A stretch of 64,000 nucleotides of DNA from Saussurea involucrata (Eukaryota; Streptophyta; Magnoliopsida; Asterales; Asteraceae): NCBI GenBank assembly GCA_033807775.1, contig CM066314.1, positions 149,967,429-150,031,428 of the forward strand, in the 5' to 3' direction. The notes beneath the pieces are model-generated. The model ran no database searches. It worked only from the letters and a program-made list of their open reading frames with translations, and was not told the origin of the DNA. A program made the translations under genes and the position numbers. This document shows positions 1 through 9,813 of the stretch, in pieces (positions within the stretch are counted from its first letter, which is position 1; each line of letters opens with the position of its first letter).

Positions 1-1238
1 AGTACGAGGAGGATTCCTTTTGCCCCGGAGCAGGTGGTAGCTTGCCGACAATATCCATTCCCCACCTCATGAAGGGCCATGGGATAAGTGTCGAGTGCAA
101 AGGTTCAGAGGGTTTATGAGACATACCTGAATGTCGTTGACAGGTATCACAGTTCTGGACATACCTGACGGCGTCTTGTCGTAGTGTTGGCCAAAAATAC
201 CCTTGTCGGGAGATACGATTAGCCAAACTGTGACCTCCTGAGTGATTGCCACACTCTCCATCGTGCATTTCTTGAAGGATTTTCTGGATTTGACTTTTGC
301 TGACGACGCATCTTAGATTTAAGCCCGTCGATGATCGTCGATAGAGCCTATCTCCGATCATGACGTACTTGGACGCTTTAAATCTAATTTTCCGAGCTTC
401 CATCTTGTCTTCTGGGAGTTGGTCGTGCATGAGGAAATTTCGGATGTCACACGACCAATCATCTTTTTCGTCTTCGATCTGGATGACATCAATGTTTTCG
501 ATGGACGATGTCGCTAGATGGATCATGGGGATAGCGTCGAATATTGGTTCGACCAGAGCAGACCCAAGGTTTGCTAAAGCGTCGGCCTGAGTATTCTGGT
601 CCCTTGGGATCTGTTCAATAGAAAAAGATTTAAATTTCTCGGATTTTTCTTTTGCTACCTTTAGGTAAGCTGTCATTTTTGAATCTTTAGCCGCGAATTC
701 TCCATTCATTTGGTTCACGACCAGGAGAGAATCTCTTTTAACATGCAACGCGGTTGCCCCCGAGTCATGGACCATATTCATTCCTACGACCAGGGCTTCG
801 TATTCGGCTTCGTTGTTGGTGGTTTTGAAGTCGCATCGGACTGAGTATACCATCTTGCCCCCCTGTGGCGACTTTAAGACGACGCCTAGTCCTGAGCCTC
901 TAATGTTGGATGATCCGTCGACATGTAAGATCCAAGGTACGTCGTCGTGAGTCGCCACAGTTGACACTTCGAGCTCTGCTTCTTTCTCTAATTCAGGGCT
1001 GAAACCAGCAATAAAATCTGCCAAAGCTTGCGATTTGATCGCAGTCCTGGGTTTGAAATCGATGTCGTAACTGCTGAGATATACGCTCCACTTTGCTAAG
1101 CGACCTGTCAACTCAGGTTTCCTCAAGACAGACTTAAGAGGAAAGTTAGTCACGACAGTAATTGGATGTGATTCAAAGTAATGTCGCAATTTCTTAGCGG
1201 CTGTGACTAGCGACAAGAGCAATTTTTCCATAGAGGAA
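1..1238 (-). pseudogene. Second RNase H-like domain and integrase N-terminus of Tat-like pol
   Basis: On the minus strand, from about 1238 down to the window edge, one frame stays open and encodes two recognisable blocks. The first, near 940-500, begins WILHVDGSSN and continues with a GSGLGVVL strand and a TTNNEAEYEAL motif. This is typical of the extra RNase H domain carried by Tat-lineage elements. The second, near 360-1, has the integrase zinc-binding pattern (H and H near 260-235, CDTCQRH near 130) followed by WPFMRWGMDIVGKLPP at the start of the catalytic core. The catalytic core runs off the window, so completeness cannot be judged. A one-base insertion near 1238 separates this frame from the RT frame upstream. 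Confidence 0.82.
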
Positions 1239-2546
1239 ATACCTGGTTTCGGCGTCCAAGAGGGATTTACTTACATAGTAGATCGGCAATTGTTGCTTTT
1301 CATCTTCTCGCGTCAAATCGACACTTACTGCATTAGGACTAACAGCCAAATACAGCTACAAGACCTCATGATCGTGAGGTTTCGACAATAAGGGAGGCGA
1401 CGTCATGTATTCCTTAAGCTTTTGCAACGCCTGCTCATGACTGTCAGTCCAGTCGAAGCCTCTATTTTTCCTGAGGACATTGTAAAATAGATGGCATTTA
1501 TCTGAGGATCGAGAGATAAATCTGTTCAAAGCTGCTACCCGACCGGTAAGCCTTTGGACTTCTTTGAAATTTCTCGGGGATTTGATTTCGATAATGGCTT
1601 TGATCTGATCGGGATTAGCCTCGATTCCTCGATGAGTGACCATGTAACCCATGAACTTTCCAACACTGACACCGAAGGAACACTTTGTCGGGTTGAGCTT
1701 CATACTATACTTCTGAAGGACGTCGAACGACTGCCTCAAGTTCTCGACGTGATCGACTGCTTGCTTCGACTTGACGAGCATGTCGTCGATATAGACTTCC
1801 ATTGTGTCGCCAAGGTGATCTTTGAACATCTTATTCACCAGACGCTGGTAAGTAGAACCTTCATTTTTAAGTCCAAAAGGCATAACCTTATAAAAGTAAA
1901 TACCTCGGTCTGTCATGAATGCAGTTTTCTCTTGATCCTCGACGTGCATTAGGATCTGATTGTATCCAGAATAAGCATCCATGAACGTCAATAGTTCATG
2001 CCCCGCTGTCGTGTCGACCATGGCATCGATGTGTGGCAATGGAAATGGATCTTTTGGACAAGCTTTGTTGAGGTCGGTGAAGTCGATACAGACTCTCCAC
2101 TTGCCATTTTTCTTTGCCACGACCACGACGTTAGCAAGCCAATCGGGATATTTTACTTCACGAATCTTTCCTGTCTTGAGAAGGATGTCGACTTCGTCAT
2201 TTATCACCTTATTCCTTTCAGGAGTGAATTTCCTTCGTTTTTACTTGATGGGCTTGTATGATGGATCGACGTTGAGCTTATGAGAGATGATGTCAGGATC
2301 GATACCGACCATATCTTCATGCGACCAAGCAAAACAATCAGCATGTTCCTGCAAGAAAGATATTAGTTTGTCTTTAATGTTGGGATCGAGGGATGATCCT
2401 ATAAAGACTTTTTGATCAGGCTTGTTCTGATCTAGGACGATCTCTTCCAAGCGATAGTCATCGACTATCGTAGGGGAATCTTGTGCATCCTCGAGCTCTT
2501 CGTGCATCCGGGCAATGATTTTCTCTGGATTTTCGAAGCCTGCCAT
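1239..2546 (-). pseudogene. gag start fused to reverse transcriptase/RNase H (Tat-like pol)
   Basis: The reading frame opens at 2546 with MAGFENPEKIIARMHEEL, which resembles the first residues of the gag at 9712 (MAAPGNPQQAVAQMYQEL). Within about 25 codons it enters the region that normally precedes RT. RT motifs follow: CIDFTDLNKACPKDPFPLP, FMDAYSGYNQI, MPFGLKN and the catalytic VYIDDMLVKS box near 1780-1800, then the RT-RNase H connection. A TAA at 2241-2243 and a stop at 1356 interrupt the frame, and a one-base insertion near 1238 shifts it. RT would copy element RNA inside a gag particle, so this element would need gag and protease in trans even if its pol were open. Confidence 0.85.
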
Positions 2547-2624
2547 TCTCCTGAAAAAGGAAATAGAAGAAACTTTCCAAGAAACCGTTAGTATGACGCA
2601 CGTTTGTCGAAGATTTTCTCTAGA

Positions 2625-2649
2625 TGGGGCCCCACGGTGGGCGCTAAAC
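2625..2649 (-). other. Primer-binding region of the pol-only Tat-like element
   Basis: Immediately inside the LTR, the minus strand reads AGTTTAGCGCCCACCGTGGG. It is a slightly degraded form of the GCGCC-type primer-binding region found at the same place in the gag-only element (9791-9813). The GCGCC-type site is common in Tat/Athila Gypsy elements, unlike the TGGTATCAGAGC sites of the Copia elements here. The priming tRNA cannot be named with confidence. Confidence 0.6.
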
Positions 2650-3450
2650 TGTTAATGCCAAAAATCGTCCAGAAGGATAACTTAAGGTTGATTGTGGAGC
2701 TTAACAACTAAAAAAAGGAATCTTACGATAAAGCGTGCGACAAGGACAAAAAATTGTAAAGAGACAACGATTTTGATGACGCGGGAAAAACCTCAACGAG
2801 GAAAAAACCCGCAGACGACTGTGGAAGTCGTCGCTGCACTATGATCGCCAAACAGGGGCGATGTCCTTTGTTTCAGGTGTCGATCGTACAATGATTACAA
2901 TACAAATGACTTGAAATGTAAAAATAACAAGTGTATCGAGTGTAAAAGAAGTGTGTCGTGTGCTAAGACTGCTGGTCGAGAGTGTGAGTCGTGCGTCGAG
3001 AGCGATCACTGGAAAGAGATTCCTTTGCTTCGGATGTTCTTGAGTACGCAGTGTGATTCTTGAGTTCGGTCATGATAGATGATGTGCAAATGATAGCTTT
3101 GTCCTTGTATTTATAGTCTTCGAGTGTGTTTAATGGCTTCATGAATGCTTCATGTAACTGTCGTAACGGTTTGCTGATTTGAATGCTCATAACTTACCTC
3201 GTCGGTTATAGCCGTTGATCATAAATGAAGTTTGACCTGCATTAAACGATGAAATCATAACAGAAATGTCGCATGTTAGTCAGTCGAGGTCGTGTATTTC
3301 CACACGTCGGTCGAGTGTCGAGAGGTACTTTCGACCATAGCTTTGGTCCAAGGACAAAGTGTTGATGATTTAACTCTGTTACAAGAGAAGTGTAATAAAT
3401 GTCTTTAATGTCTTGGTCGCGGTCGAGGCTGGTGGATTTTTACCCAAACA
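2650..3450 (-). repeat. 5' LTR of the pol-only Tat-like element
   Basis: The plus strand reads TGTTAATGCCAAAAATCG at the left end and TTTTTACCCAAACA at the right end, giving TG...CA termini. Stretches are shared with the LTRs at 4799-5721 and 9814-10735, including the CGCTGCACTATG(A/G)TCG block, the run of GTCGAGAG motifs and the region before the right terminus. At about 801 bp it is shorter than those copies (about 922 bp). Because the element is on the minus strand, this copy is the 5' LTR. It borders E1 sequence at 3451. Confidence 0.85.
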
Positions 3451-4005
3451 ACGCCAAGAAAAAATCCTCAAGGGCCACCGACACCTCTGTGTCCTCTTCT
3501 GGGACCACGCCTTCGAAGTCACCTTCGGAGGCTACCCAAGTCCCCACCCCTTCTCACAAGCGGAGGCACTTAAAATCCCTTCGAGATCTCCTCTAAAGAG
3601 GTCTCGGATACTTTTGGCCAAACTTTATAAGCCAGCTATCGACTCTCAAAAATTGGTTTTTGTTGAAGTTGTCCCATTCGGGCTAAGGGAATCCGTAATA
3701 CCCCATACCGATTCCTCCGTAGTCTCTCAAAAAGCTGCAGTTGTATTTTTGGAGAACCCACAACTTACCTCATCACCCACTTCCTTGGGTGGTGCAGATA
3801 ACTTCGGGGTCTCTCCCCTCGAAGGCTCAGATTTTGCACTTCACAACCTAACACCCGATCATTTCATGATTGATGATGCATAATCTGATGAACGTTCGGC
3901 CGGTCCAGCGGTCGTTCCGGACGGCTCGGACTTTCTTTTACAGGATACCAACTATCCCCCACATACCATCACCTCACTGACGCATGCCATCACCGATGAG
4001 CATAC
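3451..4005 (+). pseudogene. E1 env-like ORF remnant, upstream piece
   Basis: This plus-strand fragment encodes low-complexity Ser/Thr/Pro-rich sequence with a basic patch (SHKRRHLKSLRDLL). After a frame change it encodes a stretch containing KLYKPAIDSQKLVFVEVVPFG. Several frame changes and stops (for example near 3595 and 3881) show decay. By position it should be the middle of the env-like ORF that resumes at 11207, and the basic, Ser-rich composition resembles the E3 env-like ORF around 61930-61990. Function is unknown; the assignment rests on context more than on motifs. Confidence 0.5.
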
Positions 4006-4349
4006 TGTTTGGGTAAAAAATCACACCCTCGACCGACTTGGGAAATTCCCTCGACATGACCCATGGACATTGATTACCCTAATAACCAAGGATAATACCC
4101 ATTATTATCATGTCCCCGACATGCGTTAATAACCACGATAGTTGGTTATTGAAAGACATCTTGTGTCAATAGTTATTCAAGATAATGTCTTTACATCTCA
4201 TGATCGCACGTCACGTATCGCATGTTACACGTTGCACGTCGTATGACATACATCGTTAGCGACCCATCGCAGTCACCCGCCACTAGTCTTATGTTTCCAG
4301 TTACATGCCTCCAGTTGCGACTCAACGGTCATACGTCAATAGTCTCTTA

Positions 4350-4600
4350 TCTTGGTCTTATGACCTGATGGTCTTACGACCTAGTCCTGCGACATCTTCA
4401 TCTTGGTCTAACGACCTAGTGGTCTTACGATCTGGTCTTACGACAGTTTCATAAGACCATTCTTATATTAAGATAAGGTCTTACGAGACATTTACAATCA
4501 TATACATGGTCTTGTATTTCGGCAACGGTCGTATGCTCCATGAGACCGACGTCCTGAACTTAAGACGGTCTTACGATTATACGAACCATTAATGGTCAAC
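4350..4600 (+). repeat. Dyad-rich GGTCTTACGACC segment of the solo LTR
   Basis: Within the upstream part of the solo LTR the words GGTCTTACGAC, GGTCTTATGACC, GGTCTAACGACC and their near-reverse complements recur about ten times in 250 bp. Each unit is itself an imperfect palindrome built on GGTC...GACC. In an LTR this position corresponds to U3, where enhancer repeats usually lie, so a regulatory role is possible but unproven. Confidence 0.6.
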
Positions 4601-4798
4601 AAACGTTTCTCTTGTTCATTAATGCAGGTATATGGACATTCATGGCACAACGACAAGTAACGGATGGACCATCAATGACATTAATGGCCCGACATCGGTT
4701 ACAAAGTGCGTCATTAAAGCTCATTAATGACCGGTGAAACCTATATAAAGGCATGCTCCAACCTCGAGCAGGGGGACGAATTCATCTGGCTATACAAC

Positions 4799-5721
4799 TG
4801 TTAATGCCAAAAATCGCACCAAAGGGACAACTTAAGGTCGATGTGGACTTAAACAACTAAAGAAAGAATCTTTCGACGAGACGTGCGACGAGGATAAAAA
4901 TAAAGAAACAAGGGATTTGATGACGCAGGAAAAACCTCAATCGAGGAAAAAACCTGTGAACGACACGGGGTGTCGTCGCTGCACTATGGTCGCCAATCAG
5001 GGGCGATGTCCTTCGGTACTGGTGTCGATCGTACAGAGATTACAATACAAATGAAGGAAATGCTTCGAAATGTAAAGTACAAGTGTTTAAAATGTAAAAC
5101 AGGTGTTTGTCGTGTGAATACAAAGTGTGAACTGCTGGTCGAGAGCTGTTGTCGTGCGTCGAGAGCGATACTTAGAATAATGGTTCTTCATTTCAGGTGT
5201 TCTTGAATATTGCTTCGGTTGTTAATCGCCGGATATTCGATGTGTATCGGATGTTAACTGATGATCCTTGATGTGAAGACTTAGCTGGGTATTTATAGTC
5301 TTCGCGCCATTAATCAGCTCCATTAATGCTTTGATCAACGGCTACAACGGCTGGAAACGGTTGTCGGAGTGATTATCCATGATGATCTTCGTCCGTTACG
5401 GCTATCGATCGTTGATGGTTGCGTCGGTTATATCCGTTGCTCTTTAATGACTTTGACTCCTGCATTAAACACTTAACAAACGTAACAGTCATGGTTAACG
5501 TTAGCTTGGTCGAGGTCACATGGTTCTATGCGACGGTCGTACGGGACGGGCGACGCTATGGTCGAGCGTCATGGGAGACGTACGACTTACCTTTTACGAG
5601 GGATGACAATGGTGTTTTCTGGGTTTTTTGTCGAGACCTTATCTTAATACAAGATATAGCTTAGGACATGCGTCTTACCTGTTCTGGTCGCGGTCGAGCG
5701 ACGTGATTTTTTGCCCAAACA
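4799..5721 (-). repeat. 3' LTR of the gag-only Tat-like element
   Basis: It begins TGTTAATGCCAAAAATCGC and ends TTTTTTGCCCAAACA on the plus strand, and aligns over its full length with 9814-10735. Preceded by ACAAC (4794-4798), one half of the target duplication. On the minus strand it follows the polypurine tract at 5722-5740. Confidence 0.92.
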
Positions 5722-5740
5722 GTTTGCCCCCAAAATTTGA
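5722..5740 (-). other. Polypurine tract of the gag-only Tat-like element
   Basis: Directly inside the 3' LTR the minus strand reads AAATTTTGGGGGCAAAC. A purine-rich run of this kind is the plus-strand primer for reverse transcription and is expected exactly here. Confidence 0.75.
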
Positions 5741-5936
5741 AAATTGAATGTCAAATTTAAGTTTTAAATTTTGCTTGTCGAACGCTTAGACTTGTGACCT
5801 GGGTTGAGGGACTTACCTGGTTGTCGTGGAACTAGACCGGTTCGCCTTTAACTGAACGAGAAGTTGAAAAGTTGTGGCGTCATACTGACACGCGATGATG
5901 CTTACCAGCTGTTGATGTCAGACGTCGACGATCCGT

Positions 5937-6401
5937 GTGGGTATACGAAAGGACGGGAACGCGTGTCGATCATTAAAGAAGGTGACGCAAGTTGTGCCTG
6001 CCCTTCGAGGCTGGGAAAGGATAAAGAATGCCCCAATAGCTGGGTCGGGAATCTTTGAAGAAGACGAAGTTCTAAAGGAGCAGTCTTCAAGGGCTGACAT
6101 TTCGTCGAGAATTGTCACGCCTAAAGATGCGAAGGCGTCATCCAGCCGTCCAGGCGCGATGGACGCGACACCAGCAAGTTCGGCGCTTCCGGCGACAGTG
6201 ACGAAGCTAGTGTCCAAGGTGTTGTCCCCAGCGTCTGCCGACAAGGGGGACGGGTCATCGGCCGATGGTGTCCTAGACGGGACGACGTTGTTTCCTCGTC
6301 TGGAAAAATATTTGCTCCCGTCTTTCAGGGAACGTTTTCCTATCGAGGAGACAGGGACCTATGTCGCCGGGTTGATGTTCTCGGATGACGTGGTCCTGTG
6401 A
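5937..6401 (+). CDS. Antisense ORF of unknown function in the tail of the gag-only element
   Basis: A 154-codon plus-strand frame runs opposite to gag. It is Ala/Ser-rich in the middle (residues 55-105) and ends with a more structured segment, PRLEKYLLPSFRERFPIEE, followed by GTYVAGLMFSDDVVL. Additional ORFs in either orientation, between integrase and the 3' LTR, are a described feature of Tat-lineage elements, and the position here fits. No family was recognised. It may continue an upstream exon-like stretch near 5864-5936. It could also be a chance open frame in GC-rich sequence. Confidence 0.4.
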   Translation: MGIRKDGNACRSLKKVTQVVPALRGWERIKNAPIAGSGIFEEDEVLKEQSSRADISSRIVTPKDAKASSSRPGAMDATPASSALPATVTKLVSKVLSPASADKGDGSSADGVLDGTTLFPRLEKYLLPSFRERFPIEETGTYVAGLMFSDDVVL

Positions 6402-6530
6402 TCTGGCGTTCACAGCCGATACGGTCGTTAGAGACATATGTTCTGGCGTTCCGAGCCGATATGGTCATTTTAAAGACCTATGGTCTAGCGATCTGAGCCG
6501 ATATGGTCGTTAGAGACCTATGTTACGTTG
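6398..6530 (+). repeat. Three imperfect 40-60 bp tandem repeats
   Basis: The unit TCTGGCGTTC.GAGCCGATA.GGTCGTTAGAGAC recurs at about 6402, 6441 and 6483 with substitutions, just downstream of the antisense ORF stop. Role unknown. Confidence 0.6.
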
Positions 6531-7355
6531 TGTAGGTTTTGCTTTAGCGATGAAAGGTAAAAAAGTTTACCTTTCTATTGAACCTGAGTATTATTTTGAC
6601 TCATACATGTCATGGACATATGTAATATCGACTGTAAAAATTCATTAGGTACAAAGAGTCGTGCGACTTGGGCATCCATTGTAATACAACGATTAGAACG
6701 TAAGTCATAAGACTTTCATATTTCTATATCGTATAAGCAAACATAAGCGCATGCGATCAAAGCATTCATTTAGAATATGAAATTTTTCTAAGTTGAAGAA
6801 CTTAGATTGTGGGGTCGTTAGACCTTACGATCGTATGATTTGAGCATACGATAAACTTGAATCATGTGTTCCTGCAGGAGAATGATCAAGTCATGGACTT
6901 GGTTATTTACGTCGTGCGACCATGCGAAATTAAAATCATATAGTCGACTTGGTGACTACTGTCGTGCGATTCTGCGATAAAACAATGTCATGGGTTGGTC
7001 ATTGGCTAACCAACGACCCATCGATGCTTAAGTCAGTAGTCGTTTGTGATAAAAAATTCGTATGAAAGGAATGAAAAAGAGATAGGGAACATACTTTTTC
7101 AGATTCTGTTTTTAGTGGGGTATTTGCCCCCTGTCATTTCATATCCCATTCTTCTCGGGAGAAAGTGGGTTTTAAATGACAGATCGACACAAAGATCTTG
7201 AAGAATATCGTCCATGTCTGCGTCGACCGTGCTTTCGTGCGACAGGGCATGATAGTCGACTTGCAGAAAAGATTTCAATTTATCTAAGAAGTCAGGGATA
7301 GAGGGATGAACCTGTCGATATTTTGCAGTTATGTCTCTTGCAACTGCTTGACAGT

Positions 7356-8150
7356 CTATTTTCGCGGCTTCAAGGTGGCTTTATAGCAATCTCGAGCGAC
7401 TTTTTGCTCGCTTCTGATCTCTTGGATTCCCCACGGCGTAGGGAATTTCATGATTTGATGATATGTCGAGGGAACGGCTTTCATTTCATGAATCCATGGT
7501 CGACCTAAGATGATGTTATAGGCTGACGCACAGTCGATAACACTGAACTTAGTCTTCTTATTGACTCCTCCGGCATAGACGGGCAAGATTATCTCTCTGA
7601 AGGTGCTCGTCGCTTCTCCATTGAAACCGACCAAAGTCGTCGAACGTCGGGTGATTTCCGAGCGATCGATTCCCATGGCTTTGATGGTGTTGAGAAAAAT
7701 AACATTTGCTGAGCTGCCCCCGTCGATCAAGACTCGACGCGTTAGACAGTTATCGACCGTGATCTGAATGATCAACCCGTCGTGATGCTTCTGATACGAG
7801 TCGCCAAGGTCGACGTGGTCGAACACAATCTTCATGGCTTCTAGCTCCAAATCTCCTTTGGGTCTAGACGAGCGAGGAATAGGCCGATCATCGGGCGCCT
7901 GACTGGCATGACGCTTGGTCGAGGAATACGTCAGACCACATACGTCTGAACCACCGGTGATGCAATTGACGACTTTCGCGTGCTCGGGGGTCGACGGTCG
8001 ATGGCTATTAGCTGGAACAGCGACATCGTCGATGATATCCTTGAGATTTCCTTTCGGGAAATGATAAGCTAATTCCTTCTTCAATGCGATACATCTCATG
8101 ACCATGATCGACGTGGAAGTCGCACCACTTTGATTTGTCTTTTTTAGCAT
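7356..8150 (-). pseudogene. Tat-like retropepsin-type protease (end of gag-PR)
   Basis: An open minus-strand frame of 264 codons. The aspartic protease signature VLIDGGSSANVIF lies near 7740-7700, followed by LVGFNGEAT and YNIILGRPWIHEMKAVPSTY, the usual order in plant Gypsy proteases. The N-terminal residues (ALKKELAYHFPKGNLKDII) belong to the end of gag, so a +1 frame change near 8090 separates gag from protease. The protease processes gag and pol polyproteins in the particle. The frame stops at 7356, shortly after the protease, where RT would normally begin. Confidence 0.85.
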
Positions 8151-9712
8151 CGTCCAGGTCGGACTTTTTTGGCCATCGAATGGTCGCTTGGGAACTTTTC
8201 AGAGCTTCGACTAGGTCCTTAGCGGTCCCTTTGAATTCGTAAGAGGATATCTTGGGGTACTGAGTGAACTTAGTCGCGGTCTTGGCTTCTGCTTTCGTCT
8301 TGAAACGAACATTTGAAATTTGGCGCGCGAGCTCTATTCTGGAAACAGCCTTTGTCTTGAACTCTGGCTTTCTGACGCCTAACGACTTCTTGTCGTCAGT
8401 GTGCTTGCGACGAAAGGCGGCATCATCCTCGATCCTCATATATGCTAAGGTTCGAGCTCGAACGTCTTCGAAATTCTCTGGGGGATATTTGGTCAGATCG
8501 GCGTATAGACCCGAACTATCGTCTAGACCACGCTTATAGGCTTCGATCGCAGTTTTGATGTCACAATTGCGGATACTGATCATTTCGGTATTGAATCTAT
8601 TGAAATAACTTCGAATAGACTCATTGGTCTTTTGCACGACATAGTACAGATCACTAGTCTGCTTTTCCATCTTACGACTGCTGGCAAATTGCCGGGAGAA
8701 TTGGTTGACCAATTCGGCGAACGACCCGATAGATTTGGGTTTGAGACTAATCAACCACTGGAGAGCTGGACCAGTGAGAGTCGCCCCGAAACTCTTGCAC
8801 ATGCATACTTCCTGGTACATGTGTGGAATCGAGATTGTCCACATGAGCTGCTTATACTGCGCGACATGCTCGGTTGGATCGGTCACACCCGAATACTTGG
8901 GAGTGAAGGCAGGAATGTTATACTTCTTTGGGACCTCGACGTTGGCGATCTCGTCGATGAAGGGCCTGATACCCCGAGCGAGGCTCGACGTCGACAGGCA
9001 CGGCTGCCCCAGGCAACTTGGCGAGCAAGGACAGGACGCGCTCATTTTGGTCTTCTAACATCTTCAGACGCTGGGCGACGGGATCGTTAAGATCAGGATT
9101 TGCCCCTGTCGAGGGATTGGTCCCTGGACTAGTGCCATTACCATGCGACGAACCATTGGTGTCCCCGTTGAACGGAACAAAATATGGCTGCGACCTATAG
9201 TGGAATTGTTGCGGTCCATTCTGAAACGATTGTGGTCCATGCTGAAATGGCTGCGATCTCTGCTGGAAAGATTGCGATCCTTGCTGGAGAGGTTGCGATC
9301 CTTGCTGGAAATGTTGCGGACCACTTTGGAACGACTGGGAAAACGGCAGGGATTCATTCTGAAACGGCTGGGCGCCACCTTGCAATGGTTGGGATCCATT
9401 GTTCAAGGGTGGTGGTCGGATGTGCTGAGAGGGAATCTGCCCAGACTGGGGATTCAGAATGAACAAACCCGGCTGCTGATTCTGCATGAATGGACCTGGA
9501 TGCTGATTCTGCGCGGACGGGCCTGGTCCCGGACCTGGATTCTGGATGAATGGTCTAGGACCATTCTGGGGTCCAAAAGGATTCCTTAGTCGCGCGATCT
9601 CTTCAGCTGCTCTGCGATTCTGCTCTGCCATTGCATTGAGTTGATTCCTGGCAACCTCGAGCTCCTGATACATCTGAGCGACGGCTTGCTGCGGATTTCC
9701 AGGGGCTGCCAT
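8090..9712 (-). pseudogene. Tat-like gag with Gln/Pro-rich N-terminal repeat domain
   Basis: Gag starts at 9712 (MAAPGNPQQAVAQMYQELEV) with a coiled-coil-like segment (residues 10-45), then a Pro/Gln/Gly-rich region (50-190), then a helical segment (SLLAKL) before the first frame ends at 8918. A frame change near 8990 leads into the second frame, which carries the retrotransposon gag core (PAFTPKYSGVTDPTEHV, ALQWLISLKPKSI, FNRFNTEM) and a nucleocapsid-like CDFHVDHGHE segment near 8130-8100. Gag would assemble the particle and package RNA. At least two frame changes disable it. The start is chosen because the same MA..NP....A.M..EL start occurs in the pol-only element. Confidence 0.85.
9180..9480 (-). 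repeat. Minisatellite encoding the Gln-rich repeat of gag
   Basis: On the minus strand, 21-30 bp units encode variations of (F/L)QQGSQ, (F/L)QHGPQ and SFQNGPQ about ten times. The repeat stays in frame. Gag proteins often carry variable low-complexity N-terminal regions, and replication slippage is the likely origin. Confidence 0.75.
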
Positions 9713-9790
9713 TTTCCTGCAATAGAAAATAGAAGAAACTCCAAGAAACTATTAGTATAATGCACGTTCGTCGAGGATTTTCTCTAGATG

Positions 9791-9813
9791 TAGTCCCACG
9801 GATGGCGCCAAAC
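9791..9813 (-). other. Primer-binding region of the gag-only element
   Basis: Immediately inside the 5' LTR the minus strand reads GTTTGGCGCCATCCGTGGGA. TGGCGCC-type primer sites are typical of Tat and Athila Gypsy elements. The leader from here to the gag start at 9712 is about 80 nt and is similar to the leader of the pol-only element at 2547-2625. Confidence 0.7.

Larger units (their letters stand above)
1..3450 (-). mobile_element. Tat-like Ty3/Gypsy element, pol-only derivative (truncated by window edge)
   Basis: Read on the minus strand, this element starts with an LTR at 3450-2650, then a primer-binding region, a short leader, and a start codon at 2546. It continues through reverse transcriptase, RNase H and the start of integrase to the window edge. 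The gag core and protease expected between leader and RT are absent: about 25 gag-like codons lead straight into the segment before RT. Leader and LTR ends match those of the gag-only element at 4799-10735. The second, divergent RNase H-like domain after RT suggests the Tat lineage. The LTR abuts E1 sequence at 3451; the other LTR and the target duplication are off-window. In-frame stops and a frameshift make it defective. Confidence 0.85.
5741..7320 (-). other. 3' tail of the gag-only element, without pol domains
   Basis: In an autonomous relative this interval would follow RT, RNase H and integrase. I find none of their motifs on the minus strand. It holds an antisense ORF (5937-6401), three imperfect repeats (6398-6530), AT-rich sequence at 6531-7050 with recurring GTCGTGCGA words, and a second G/C tract near 7118-7133 (ATTTGCCCCC on the plus strand). 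Confidence 0.6.

Noticed and set aside
9143..9589. Leu/Arg-rich plus-strand ORF
   Set aside because: Antisense shadow of the Gln-rich gag repeat.
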